A DNA stretch of 11,091 bases from an uncultured bacterium (GCA_905215665.1 CAJMQR010000029.1:1-11091); one strand, 5' to 3'; counted from the first letter of the stretch, positions 1 to 6,696 are shown. The notes: generated from the letters alone by a model not told the origin. A program made the numbers and translations.

Positions 1-467
1 TCCTCATCCCGGAAAGCAAAAAAGCTGTGCTCCAGAAGATTCATCTGCAGGATGGCTTCCTCACGGGTCATGGGCTTCATCGGGAACTGCTTGGTGCGCA
101 CGATCTCGAAGCTGCTTTCCTCCTCGCCCTCGGGGGCAAAGGACGTGACCTCCGCGCTGCGGACAAAGGCGTCCTGGCGCAGGCGGCGGGCCAAGCGGGT
201 CTTGTTTTTGCGAATCTGACGCTCGATGGTGGCAACCGCGGCGTCAACGGAGGCGTACATGTCCGAAGTCGCCTCGCTTGCACGGAAATAGGTGTTTGCA
301 GCGTGAACCGTAATTTCAACCTTATTACGGTCCTTTTCTACAGAAAAGGCGACAAGTGCCTCCGCATCATCTTTGAAAAAACGTTCCAGCTTCATCACTT
401 TCTTCTCTGCGTAAGCGTGAAGGCTTGCCGGTAAGCTGACTTTTTTCTCGGTGAACTGGAATTTCAT
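1..467 (-). CDS. hpf: Long-form ribosome hibernation promoting factor, C-terminus cut by window edge
   Basis: HPF binds the 30S decoding region of idle ribosomes; the long form also dimerises 70S particles into 100S through its C-terminal domain. Reading leftward from ATG at 467, 155 residues are visible and the frame stays open to base 1. Residues 1-95 form the S30AE/YfiA domain, starting MKFQFTEKKV with a basic helix near 84-97 (IERQIRKNKTRLARRLR). An acidic linker (about 110-120) follows, then the start of the C-terminal dimerisation domain with the characteristic KPMTREEAILQMNLLEHSFF at 131-150. Long HPFs usually run 175-190 residues, so about 20-35 are missing. An AAAGGAG site lies 9 bases before the ATG, and a good promoter with a dyad lies just upstream (525-553). 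The family assignment is secure. Confidence 0.95.
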   Translation of the reverse strand, partial: MKFQFTEKKVSLPASLHAYAEKKVMKLERFFKDDAEALVAFSVEKDRNKVEITVHAANTYFRASEATSDMYASVDAAVATIERQIRKNKTRLARRLRQDAFVRSAEVTSFAPEGEEESSFEIVRTKQFPMKPMTREEAILQMNLLEHSFFAFRDE

Positions 468-500
468 AGTAAGTCGCTCCTTTCAATGTACAAGAAAAAT

Positions 501-537
501 ACTGTGGTATCTTTCTCTGAGAGTATGATACCACAGT
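501..537. promoter_or_regulatory. Perfect 11-bp inverted repeat at the hpf start site (operator or terminator)
   Basis: ACTGTGGTATC (501-511) and GATACCACAGT (527-537) are exact reverse complements separated by 15 bases. The dyad centre at 519 falls almost on the predicted hpf transcription start, and one arm overlaps the -10 box and spacer. That is the geometry of a repressor operator. On the minus strand the stem is also followed by ATTTTTCTTG, so it could instead, or additionally, be a rho-independent terminator for the upstream DUF4364 gene. The 15-base loop and only moderate GC make the terminator reading less convincing. Confidence 0.6.
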
Positions 538-553
538 TTTGTTACTTTTTCAA
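525..553 (-). promoter_or_regulatory. Sigma-A type promoter of hpf
   Basis: On the minus strand, TTGAAA (553-548) is followed after exactly 17 bases by TATCAT (530-525), preceded by TG one base upstream (extended -10, TGGTATCAT). The -35 hexamer overlaps the TGA stop codon of the upstream DUF4364 gene. Transcription would start near 518, giving a leader of about 50 bases before the hpf ATG at 467. Predicted by eye from consensus only. Confidence 0.65.
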
Positions 554-1092
554 GACCCCTCGTCCTCGGGGGGCACGAGGAGCATATCCATGATGCAGCG
601 GTAGATTCCCTCGGCATTTTTGGAAAAGGCATTGGCAAGCCGGCAGGCCTGCTTCTGCGTCGGGGCCATCAGCTCAAGTTTGAGCAGGTCGCTGACCTCA
701 TCGTTGAGACTCATGAGAACGGAGTAATCGCCCTCCTCCCGCTGCCGAACCGCTGTCTTGACAAAGCTGCTGCGCCGGACCTCACGGTTATATGCCTCCA
801 CGGCCGCGCCGGCCCGCTGCAGCACAGGATAGGCAATGGCATCCTGCGTGACGCCGCAGGCCTCCCTGCCCTTCTCCGTGATCACATAGCGCCCGCCCTC
901 CACCTGTTCAAGGTGACCGGACTGCACCATCTGCGGCACCGCCTGCGCCACGTCAAAATAACTCAGCCCGTCGTCCTGATAGGAAAGCTCATAGATCTTC
1001 TGAAGATCCACCGGATAGAGTACCCGGGACAGGATGTACAGGATCAGAACCTTTACGTCCAGCATATCGTGGATAAAACCATGCCGCTCCAT
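550..1092 (-). CDS. DUF4364 family protein with winged-helix N-terminus
   Basis: A 180-residue protein resembling the Firmicutes DUF4364 family, whose function is not established. Residues 8-80 look like a winged helix: helices from DVKVLILYILSRV, a QKIYELS helix, a likely recognition helix YFDVAQAVPQMVQSG, then a wing ending in GGRYVITEKGREA. The C-terminal half (about 90-172) looks alpha/beta with repeated basic and acidic stretches. There is no signal peptide or membrane segment. I chose the ATG at 1092 because AGGAG sits just before it and a consensus promoter lies at 1121-1149. The in-frame ATG at 1149 would fall inside the -35 box and is rejected. A role as a transcription factor, or as an effector of neighbouring hpf, is inference. 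It could plausibly bind the dyad at 501-537, but nothing in the sequence proves this. Confidence 0.85.
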   Translation of the reverse strand: MERHGFIHDMLDVKVLILYILSRVLYPVDLQKIYELSYQDDGLSYFDVAQAVPQMVQSGHLEQVEGGRYVITEKGREACGVTQDAIAYPVLQRAGAAVEAYNREVRRSSFVKTAVRQREEGDYSVLMSLNDEVSDLLKLELMAPTQKQACRLANAFSKNAEGIYRCIMDMLLVPPEDEGS

Positions 1093-1120
1093 TGCGATTG
1101 CTCCTTCGTTTCTTTTTTTT

Positions 1121-1149
1121 ATTATAACGCAGGGCGCACGGATTGACAA
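1121..1149 (-). promoter_or_regulatory. Sigma-A type promoter of the DUF4364 gene
   Basis: On the minus strand, TTGTCA (1149-1144) and TATAAT (1126-1121) are separated by 17 bases. The -10 is a perfect consensus match and the -35 matches at 5 of 6. Transcription would begin near 1114, about 20 bases before the ATG at 1092, which fits the AGGAG site between them. The -35 region is nearly palindromic: the plus strand reads TTGACA at 1143-1148, facing dpaA, but no good plus-strand -10 lies 16-18 bases beyond it. Confidence 0.7.
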
Positions 1150-1208
1150 CTTTTTTTCACCGCTGCGAAGAAATTTGCATAAGCTGGAGCAGAAAGGAAG
1201 TGTACTTC

Positions 1209-2036
1209 ATGCCTGATACATATCACGTCCTCTGCGGCGACCGGCGCCAGAGATGGGCGGCGGAAGAGCTGCGCGACAGGGGCTTTGTTGCCGTGGCGCA
1301 CGGCGTCCCAGAACTGGAGAGCTGGCCCTTGCCGGAGGAGCTCTCCGGCAGCCTTGTGCTGCCGTTTCCCTCTTTTCAGGGAAGCTATCTGCGCGGGAAG
1401 GAGGGAATCGCCGTCTCCGAACTGCTGTCTCGCCTGAAGCCCGGCACACGGGTCTACGGCGCGCTGCTTGGCGCATGGAAGGCCGCGTTTGAAAAGGCAG
1501 GCGCCGGCGTTTTTGACCTCTACGGCAGCGAACCGCTGACGACCCTGAACGCCATCCCCACCGCGGAAGGGGCGATCCGCCTTGCCATTGACGTTTCTCC
1601 GCTCACGCTGCACGGCGCAAAGTGTCTTGTCATCGGCTTCGGGCGCGTCGGACGCGTATTGGCGCAAAAGCTGCACGTCCTTTCTGCCGACGTGACCGTC
1701 AGCGCAAGAAAAGCCGCCGACCGGGCAATGGCGCAGGCGCTCGGCATGCGCCCCGACACGACCGGCCTCTATGAACAGGGGCTGGGAGAGTTTGATTTCA
1801 TCTTCAACACCGTCCCCGCGCCGGTCCTGTCCGCGCGGCAGCTCGCCCTTCTGAAGCCCGCCTGTATTCTCATCGAGCTGGCCTCAAAGCCGGGCGGTAT
1901 TCCGGAGGACGCCTGCCGGGCGCTTGGGCTTTCCTATCACTTCGCGCCGGGACTGCCCGGACTTTGCGCCCCGGAAACCGCCGGGCGGCTCTATGCCGGC
2001 TGCATTCTTGCCTGCGCGGAGAATCCATCCGAGTGA
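1209..2036 (+). CDS. dpaA: Dipicolinate synthase subunit A
   Basis: DpaA (SpoVFA in Bacillus) is the dehydrogenase-like subunit of dipicolinate synthase. The enzyme oxidises dihydrodipicolinate from the lysine pathway to dipicolinic acid in the mother cell; the product is loaded as Ca-DPA into the spore core. The protein has 275 residues against about 297 in B. subtilis. Conserved stretches are NAIPTAEGAI at 114-123, a Rossmann nucleotide-binding turn GFGRVG at 143-148, FNTVPAPVL near 199-207 and the C-terminal FAPGLPGLCAPETAG at 245-259. The ATG at 1209 has AAAGGAAG upstream; the open frame back to 1143 has no better start. It lies 12 bases before dpaB. I see no sigma-A promoter on this strand, which fits sporulation control (sigma-K in Bacillus). 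A CATAAGCTG at 1178-1186 is a weak sigma-E/K-like -10. Confidence 0.95.
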   Translation: MPDTYHVLCGDRRQRWAAEELRDRGFVAVAHGVPELESWPLPEELSGSLVLPFPSFQGSYLRGKEGIAVSELLSRLKPGTRVYGALLGAWKAAFEKAGAGVFDLYGSEPLTTLNAIPTAEGAIRLAIDVSPLTLHGAKCLVIGFGRVGRVLAQKLHVLSADVTVSARKAADRAMAQALGMRPDTTGLYEQGLGEFDFIFNTVPAPVLSARQLALLKPACILIELASKPGGIPEDACRALGLSYHFAPGLPGLCAPETAGRLYAGCILACAENPSE

Positions 2037-2048
2037 GGTATCTGCCTT

Positions 2049-2618
2049 ATGAATAAACAGACCATCGGTTTTGCACTGTGCGGCTCCTTCTGCACCTTCC
2101 GCAAGACCATAGAAGCGCTGCGTCCTCTCGCAGAAGCGTATCATGTAATTCCGATTTTCTCCGGCGCCTCCTATGAAACGGACAGCCGCTTCGGCCCCGC
2201 CGCGGAGTTCCGCGAGGAAATCGAATCGATCTGCGGGGAGCGCGTGCTGCACACATTGACGGAGGTCGAACCCTTTGGCCCGAAAGCAACGCTGGATCTG
2301 CTGGTGGTCGCCCCCTGCACCGGCAACACGATCGGCAAGCTGGCCGGCGGCATTGCGGATTCCCCCGTGACTTTCGCCTGCAAGGCGCATCTGCGCAACG
2401 GGCGGCCCGTCGTCCTCGCCGTTTCCACCAACGACGGCCTTTCCGCCAGCGCGGAGAACATCGGGCGCCTGCTGAACCGGAAACACTATTACTTTGTCCC
2501 CTTCGGGCAGGACAGTCCCGCAAAGAAGCCGTACAGTCTGGTCGCGGACCTGACAAAGCTGCCGGAAACCGTCGCCGCAGCACTGGAAGGCCGGCAGCTA
2601 CAACCCATCCTGCTTTGA
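2049..2618 (+). CDS. dpaB: Dipicolinate synthase subunit B (flavoprotein-like)
   Basis: DpaB (SpoVFB) is the flavoprotein-fold partner of DpaA; both are needed for dipicolinate synthesis in the mother cell. The protein has 189 residues, close to the roughly 200 of the Bacillus protein. Features of the FMN-dependent decarboxylase-like fold are visible: the N-terminal loop GFALCGSFCTF at 7-17, LLVVAPCTGNTIGKLAGGIAD at about 84-104 (phosphate-binding style CTGNT) and VLAVSTNDGLSASAENIGRLL at 122-142. The upstream stop of dpaA supplies the GAGG of a modest ribosome binding site, 10 bases before this ATG, so translation is probably coupled. The gene ends two bases before a strong hairpin terminator, making dpaA-dpaB a self-contained two-gene operon. 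No spoVT, asd or dapA gene lies next to it here. Confidence 0.95.
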   Translation: MNKQTIGFALCGSFCTFRKTIEALRPLAEAYHVIPIFSGASYETDSRFGPAAEFREEIESICGERVLHTLTEVEPFGPKATLDLLVVAPCTGNTIGKLAGGIADSPVTFACKAHLRNGRPVVLAVSTNDGLSASAENIGRLLNRKHYYFVPFGQDSPAKKPYSLVADLTKLPETVAAALEGRQLQPILL

Positions 2619-2619
2619 A

Positions 2620-2655
2620 AAAACGGCGCAGCCTCTTACCGGGCTGTGCCGTTTT
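2620..2655. terminator. Bidirectional intrinsic terminator between dpaB and the DUF2087 gene
   Basis: AAAACGGCGCAGCC (2620-2633) pairs with GGCTGTGCCGTTTT (2642-2655) around an 8-base loop, 14 pairs with one G-T wobble. The A and T flanks give a U-tract in both directions. It starts two bases after the dpaB stop and lies about 115 bases past the DUF2087 stop on the other strand. The 2656-2771 stretch between terminator and DUF2087 stop holds nothing else I can support. Confidence 0.88.
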
Positions 2656-2771
2656 CGGTGCATAAAGAAAAAGTAAAAAACCGTCCGCGCGAGCCATACC
2701 TCCGCACCAGCTTCCGTGGAGAATCCTTCCTCTTCGTTCAGGCAGACCGGGCCGCCTTTCCCGGCAGAGCT

Positions 2772-3077
2772 TCAGATATACTCCGCGATAAACGCCGCAA
2801 GCGGCGCAGTGGTCTCCTTCCAGTACCGCCTGCAATCCTCCGTGCGGCTGAGCAGGTGCTTGTTGTAAAGCTCCCGCCGCAGGGTTGCCGGGTCATGAAA
2901 GGTCGTCCAGCCGTCCAGCAGATCATTGATCTCCGGCTCGGTATACTGACGCCCGGCCTCCAGCTTCCCTGCCAGATACCACAGCGCCATCAGCTTCTTT
3001 TTATGCTTTGCGGGCAGCGCGGTGAGCTGGCCGCGTTCATTCAGAAACGGCAGCAGCTCCGAAATCTTTTCCTCCAT
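2772..3077 (-). CDS. DUF2087 domain protein
   Basis: A 101-residue soluble protein that is essentially one DUF2087 domain. The family pattern is clear: a basic helix AKHKKKLMALWYLAGKLEAGRQYTEPEINDLLDG at about 23-56, then DPATLRRELYNKHLLSRTEDCRRYWK at about 62-87, including LRREL and a final YW. Function is unknown; in other bacteria the domain is often found behind helix-turn-helix regulators, but here no DNA-binding domain precedes it. The ATG at 3077 has GGGAGGAA five bases upstream. The gene follows ahcY by 36 bases on the same strand with no terminator between them, so the two are probably co-transcribed. Confidence 0.88.
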   Translation of the reverse strand: MEEKISELLPFLNERGQLTALPAKHKKKLMALWYLAGKLEAGRQYTEPEINDLLDGWTTFHDPATLRRELYNKHLLSRTEDCRRYWKETTAPLAAFIAEYI

Positions 3078-3113
3078 CTTTCTTCCTCCCTGCGGCTCTG
3101 GTTTATGGTCTTC

Positions 3114-4358
3114 TCACACCTTCCAGCCGGCCATATAGGCCTCCTGCTCCGGCGTGAGCGTGTCGATGTTCAGTCCCGCGCCGCGCAGCTTCAGACGGGA
3201 GACCTCCCTGTCGATCTCCTGCGGAATCTCGTAGACCTGTCTGGACAGGCCCGCCGCATGCTTGACCAGATACTCCAGTGCCAGCGCCTGCACGGAGAAA
3301 CTGGTGTCCATGATCTCCGCCGGATGACCGTTCCCCGAGGCGAGGTTGACCAGCCTGCCCTCCGCCAGAAGGTTCAGCACCCGGCCGTCGGGCAGCTCGT
3401 AGCCCACGATGTCGTTGCGGCGCTTGAACGTCCTGACCGCCATGGCCTCCAGCTCTGCGCCGTTGACCTCGACATTGAAGTGCCCGGCGTTGGAGAGGAA
3501 GGCATTGTGCTTCATTATCGCAAAGTGGCGGCGTGTGATGACGTCGCGGCAGCCGGTGGTGGTGACAAATATATCTCCCTGCGGCGCCGCCTCGTCCATC
3601 GGCATGACGCGGCATCCGTCCATGGACGCCTCCAGCGCCTTGATGGGGTCGATCTCCGTGACGATTACGTTGGCGCCCATGCCCCTGGCGCGCATGGCCA
3701 CGCCGCGGCCGCAGTAGCCGTAGCCCGCCACGACCACCGTCTTACCCGCCACCAGCAGATTCGTCGTATGCATGATGGCATCCCAGACGGACTGGCCCGT
3801 GCCGTACTTGTTGTCATAGTAGTGCTTGCATTTGGCGTCGTTCACGTTCATCATGGGAAAGGGCAGCAGTCCCGCGGCGGCGCGGGCGTGCAGGCGGTGG
3901 ATTCCCGTGGTCGTCTCCTCGGCGCCGCCGAGGATATGGTCGCCCAAATGCGCATAATTTCCGCTCAGCAGGTCTAAAAGGTCGCCGCCGTCGTCAATAA
4001 TCAGATCAGGGTGACAGGAGAGCGCCTCCACCAGCAGCGCCTGATACTCCTCGCTGCTCACGCCATGAATCGCATAGGTCTGCACACCAAGAGAGGCAAG
4101 GCCCGCCGCCACGTCGTCCTGCGTGGACAGGGGATTACAGCCGGTGGCATGCACCTCCGCGCCCCCCGCCGCAAGGCAGAGCGCCAGAAAGGCCGTCTTT
4201 GCCTCCATGTGGATGGAGATCGTGATCTTCTTTCCGGCAAAAGGCCGTTCCTTCTCAAAACGCTCCCGGATGGCGACGAGCGCCGGCATAAAGTCCCGCA
4301 CCCATTCGATTTTCATCCTGCCGTATTCCGCAAGCGACATATCCCTCACATGGCTCAT
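3114..4358 (-). CDS. ahcY: S-adenosylhomocysteine hydrolase, short form
   Basis: AhcY reversibly cleaves S-adenosylhomocysteine to adenosine and homocysteine using bound NAD, removing the by-product of methyl transfer. The 414 residues keep the active site. In human numbering recalled from memory, H55 corresponds to H50 (IHMEAKTAF), D131 to D123, E156 to E148 in EETTTG, and K186, D190, N191 to K178, D182, N183. The NAD turn GYGYCGRG is at 212-219, with the ribose-binding E235 in TEIDP. The chain is short: it lacks the long insert of typical bacterial AhcY and the C-terminal Lys/Tyr tail that reaches the neighbouring NAD site, ending AYMAGWKV. This resembles the Thermotoga/archaeal type, some members of which act on S-inosylhomocysteine, so substrate choice is not certain. 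The ATG at 4358 has GGAGGAA seven bases upstream; a further in-frame start at 4406 has none. Confidence 0.93.
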   Translation of the reverse strand: MSHVRDMSLAEYGRMKIEWVRDFMPALVAIRERFEKERPFAGKKITISIHMEAKTAFLALCLAAGGAEVHATGCNPLSTQDDVAAGLASLGVQTYAIHGVSSEEYQALLVEALSCHPDLIIDDGGDLLDLLSGNYAHLGDHILGGAEETTTGIHRLHARAAAGLLPFPMMNVNDAKCKHYYDNKYGTGQSVWDAIMHTTNLLVAGKTVVVAGYGYCGRGVAMRARGMGANVIVTEIDPIKALEASMDGCRVMPMDEAAPQGDIFVTTTGCRDVITRRHFAIMKHNAFLSNAGHFNVEVNGAELEAMAVRTFKRRNDIVGYELPDGRVLNLLAEGRLVNLASGNGHPAEIMDTSFSVQALALEYLVKHAAGLSRQVYEIPQEIDREVSRLKLRGAGLNIDTLTPEQEAYMAGWKV

Positions 4359-4388
4359 ATCCGTATTCCTCCGTGCTTTTCTGAAAAC

Positions 4389-4417
4389 ATCATAGCACAC
4401 TGGCAAAGTTTTTTCAA
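4389..4417 (-). promoter_or_regulatory. Sigma-A type promoter of ahcY-DUF2087
   Basis: On the minus strand, TTGAAA (4417-4412) is followed after 17 bases by TATGAT (4394-4389), with TGC directly before it (extended -10). Transcription would start near 4382, about 24 bases before the ahcY ATG and upstream of its GGAGGAA site. I see no room for a riboswitch in so short a leader. Confidence 0.68.
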
Positions 4418-4445
4418 CGAATTTACAAAATTCAAAGATTATACA

Positions 4446-4474
4446 TAGACAAGCCCCGCTTTTTTCGCTAAAAT
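4446..4474 (+). promoter_or_regulatory. Sigma-A type promoter of the rhomboid-like gene
   Basis: TAGACA (4446-4451) and TAAAAT (4469-4474) are separated by 17 bases, each one mismatch from consensus. Transcription would start near 4481, placing the GGGAGGAA site (4493-4500) and ATG (4505) shortly after. It is back to back with the ahcY promoter, the two -35 boxes 28 bases apart. Confidence 0.6.
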
Positions 4475-4504
4475 AGACTTTAGTCCTGCAGAGGGAGGAA
4501 TTAT

Positions 4505-5476
4505 ATGAACAAGCTTCGCAGAGATTTTAACCGGTTTCTTTTCCAGAACCGGAACAAGGGCATCCCGAATCTGATGCTGTATATCGGCATCGGCAACCTG
4601 ATTGTCTACTTCTTTTCCCGCTACGACGGCGGCCTGCAGATGTATAACTGGTTCTGCTTCAGCGCGGATAAGATTCTGCGCGGACAGGTCTGGCGGCTGT
4701 TTACCTATATCTTCACCTTCGGCTATGAGTACAGCTCCGGCTTCTTCGGCTTTTTCCTGATGCTGGTGGCGATCTACTTCTACTACTGGATCGGTAAGAC
4801 ACTGGAGGCCAATTGGGGCACGCTGCGCTTCAACCTTTTTTATCTCACCGGTCTTTTGATGATGGACATCGCCGCGCTGGCGCTTCATCTGGTTTTCTCC
4901 GTCGAGGGCATGGACCTTCCGCTGCCCGTGACCGTGACCTACCTGAATCTTTCCATGTTCCTCGCCGTTGCGACGCTGATTCCGGAGCAGAAAGTCCTGT
5001 TCATGATGTTCATTCCCATCAAGATGAAATGGCTCGCTCTGGTGGATCTCGGCCTGACGGCCTATCAGGTGGTCAACGGGATCTATATCGCCATCATTTA
5101 CTGGACAAAATATCACAGCGCCGCCATCGGCGTGTTCTATATTCTTATCGCGCTCTTTCCGCTGATCGCGCTGCTGAATTACTTCCTCTTCCTTGGAAAA
5201 GATATCAAAAATCTTCTTCCGCAGCGCTGGCAGCGCTCCCGCCGGGAGCGTAAAGCCGCCCGTAATTTCCAATCCAAGGTGGACGCGGAGCCGAATCCCG
5301 ACTGGGCGAAGAACTACCGCAGCAGCACCGGCGAGCGTCCCTACCGGCACAAATGCACTGTCTGCGGCCGCACCGACACGGATTATCCCAATCTGGAATT
5401 CCGCTACTGCTCCAAGTGCAAGGGCTACTGCTGCTACTGCATCGACCACATCAACAATCATGTCCACATCCAGTGA
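4505..5476 (+). CDS. Rhomboid-fold membrane protein (apparent pseudoprotease) with C-terminal Cys/His zinc-binding-like domain
   Basis: A 323-residue polytopic membrane protein. After a basic N-terminus, hydrophobic segments lie near 22-39, 64-96, 109-133, 144-159, 163-180, 184-199 and 205-230. Rhomboid-like landmarks are GQVWRLFTYIF at 60-70 (the WR region of loop 1) and GKTLEANWGTLRFNLFYLTG at 97-116. I see neither the GxSG nor a later catalytic His of an active rhomboid protease, so a derlin-like non-proteolytic role is more likely. A basic linker (RWQRSRRERKAARN, 241-254) leads to a Cys/His module at 284-321: C284, C287, C302, C305, C309, C310, C312, H315, H319, H321, consistent with one or two bound metals. 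GGGAGGAA precedes the ATG at 4505. The gene is monocistronic, divergent from ahcY and convergent with rodA. The biological role is unknown. Confidence 0.82.
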   Translation: MNKLRRDFNRFLFQNRNKGIPNLMLYIGIGNLIVYFFSRYDGGLQMYNWFCFSADKILRGQVWRLFTYIFTFGYEYSSGFFGFFLMLVAIYFYYWIGKTLEANWGTLRFNLFYLTGLLMMDIAALALHLVFSVEGMDLPLPVTVTYLNLSMFLAVATLIPEQKVLFMMFIPIKMKWLALVDLGLTAYQVVNGIYIAIIYWTKYHSAAIGVFYILIALFPLIALLNYFLFLGKDIKNLLPQRWQRSRRERKAARNFQSKVDAEPNPDWAKNYRSSTGERPYRHKCTVCGRTDTDYPNLEFRYCSKCKGYCCYCIDHINNHVHIQ

Positions 5477-5479
5477 CGA

Positions 5480-5515
5480 AAGCCCGCGCGTTGTTTTGAA
5501 ACAACGCGCGGGCTT
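5480..5515. terminator. Perfect 17-bp hairpin between convergent rhomboid-like gene and rodA
   Basis: AAGCCCGCGCGTTGTTT (5480-5496) and its exact reverse complement (5499-5515) are separated by only TG, giving a very stable GC-rich hairpin. It fills the 43-base gap between two stop codons (5476 and 5520), so it most likely ends both transcripts. A proper U-tract is missing in both directions: GTAATC follows on plus, CGTCAC on minus. Confidence 0.72.
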
Positions 5516-5519
5516 GTAA

Positions 5520-6671
5520 TCAATAGGGCCGGATGTAGTGCGCGCTGATATCCGGCGCGGGCCGCATTTTTATTCCGGAGACAATGCCGACGGCGAGGAA
5601 GGAGGTCATCAAAGAGCTTCCGCCGTAGCTGAAAAACGGCAGCGCCAAACCGATGACCGGGAACAGACCGAGGCAGACGCCGATATTGATGAGGATCTGG
5701 AAGAGGAACATTGAGGCGATGCCGATGCAGATCAGCCGGTTCATATAGTCCGGAGACTTCATGCCGACGTAGATGCACCGCGCGACGATGGCCAGCAGCA
5801 GAAGCAGCACCACAACGCAGCCGATCAATCCGAGCTGCTCCCCGATGGAACAGAAGATGGAGTCCGTATGGCGGACCGGCAGCGTGCCGCTGTTGGTCAG
5901 GTCTCCGTGGAACAGCCCCTGCCCCGACAGGCCGCCGTTGCGCAGCGCCTCGAGATTTTTGTTCGTCTGCCAGAGGACGCCCTCGCCGGTGGGGTCGATC
6001 GAAGGGTCGATCAGTGCGAGAATCCGGTTTTTCTGGTCCGGGCGCATGACATGCTCCCAGAGGTAGGGGCTGACGGCGGCAAAGGCCGCGGCGCCGCCGA
6101 GAAACCACCAGCCGCTCACGCCGCCGGCGTAGGCCATGACGAGAAAGATAAAAACGAAAATCAGCGCCACGCCGGTGTCCTTTGAAATCAGGACGATCTC
6201 CGCGACGATGAACAGCATGTGCGCAGTGATTCCCGCCACGGAGCGGATCGAGGAGATGCGGTTGCGGTGGATGCTCATGGTCTTGGCCAGGAGGATGATA
6301 TAGGTGATCTTGCAGACCTCTGCCGGCTGGATATTGAAGGGCAGGAAGGGGAACTTGAGCCAGCTCCGGTTGCCGGAGGTACCTTCAATGCCCCATACCA
6401 GCAGCATGGCGATGAAGGCCGCGTTGAAGAGGAACAGCAGTGTGCGCTGACCGGCCAGAATGTCTATGTCCAGCGCGGTCATGGCGAGATACACAAGAAT
6501 GCCCGCAAACAGGGAGCCGGTCTGGATGATGATGTTTCTCATGCTTCCCTCGGTGTAGGTGGCGGCATAGATCATGACGATGCCGAAAACGGAGGCCACA
6601 ACGCACAGCGCCAACAGAATCATATCGCCTTTTCTGAAAATATCGAGCAGCCTGTTTACAAATTTCTTCAT
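5520..6671 (-). CDS. rodA: SEDS peptidoglycan polymerase, RodA type
   Basis: RodA is a SEDS glycosyltransferase that polymerises lipid II into glycan strands for cell elongation, working with a class B PBP in the rod complex. The 383 residues carry about ten membrane helices, the first at 17-37. Family signatures are NRSWLKF...NIQPAEVCKI (101-122), KDTGVALIFVFIFLVMAYAGG (164-184), the extracellular loop VRHTDSIFCSIGEQLGLIG (266-284) with the conserved catalytic aspartate at D270, and the terminal signature GLALPFFSYGGSSL (341-354). FtsW and SpoVE are close paralogues; the short tail and isolated position favour RodA, but the paralogue call is less certain than the family. The ATG at 6671 is set by GGAGGTGA, an eight-base match to the 16S 3' end, seven bases upstream. 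Longer in-frame starts up to 6767 run through the promoter and are rejected. Confidence 0.88.
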   Translation of the reverse strand: MKKFVNRLLDIFRKGDMILLALCVVASVFGIVMIYAATYTEGSMRNIIIQTGSLFAGILVYLAMTALDIDILAGQRTLLFLFNAAFIAMLLVWGIEGTSGNRSWLKFPFLPFNIQPAEVCKITYIILLAKTMSIHRNRISSIRSVAGITAHMLFIVAEIVLISKDTGVALIFVFIFLVMAYAGGVSGWWFLGGAAAFAAVSPYLWEHVMRPDQKNRILALIDPSIDPTGEGVLWQTNKNLEALRNGGLSGQGLFHGDLTNSGTLPVRHTDSIFCSIGEQLGLIGCVVVLLLLLAIVARCIYVGMKSPDYMNRLICIGIASMFLFQILINIGVCLGLFPVIGLALPFFSYGGSSLMTSFLAVGIVSGIKMRPAPDISAHYIRPY

Positions 6672-6696
6672 GATCTCACCTCCCGTGTATTTATTT

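Noticed and set aside
1143..1208. 22-residue N-terminal extension of DpaA
   Set aside because: No ribosome binding site at the earlier start; the ATG at 1209 has AAAGGAAG and matches the known N-terminus pattern of the family.
2047..2835. Minus-strand open frame of 262 codons opposite dpaB
   Set aside because: Cys/Arg-rich antisense translation crossing the bidirectional terminator; dpaB on the plus strand is secure.
2646..3977. Long plus-strand open frame (443 codons) opposite ahcY
   Set aside because: It lies antisense to a confidently identified enzyme, starts inside the dpaB terminator, has no ribosome binding site and its product is a Gln/Arg/His-rich sequence typical of antisense frames in GC-rich DNA.
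4439..5467. Long minus-strand open frame (342 codons) opposite the rhomboid-like gene
   Set aside because: Antisense to a membrane protein gene with clear promoter and Shine-Dalgarno; the translation is charged low-complexity with no recognisable family.
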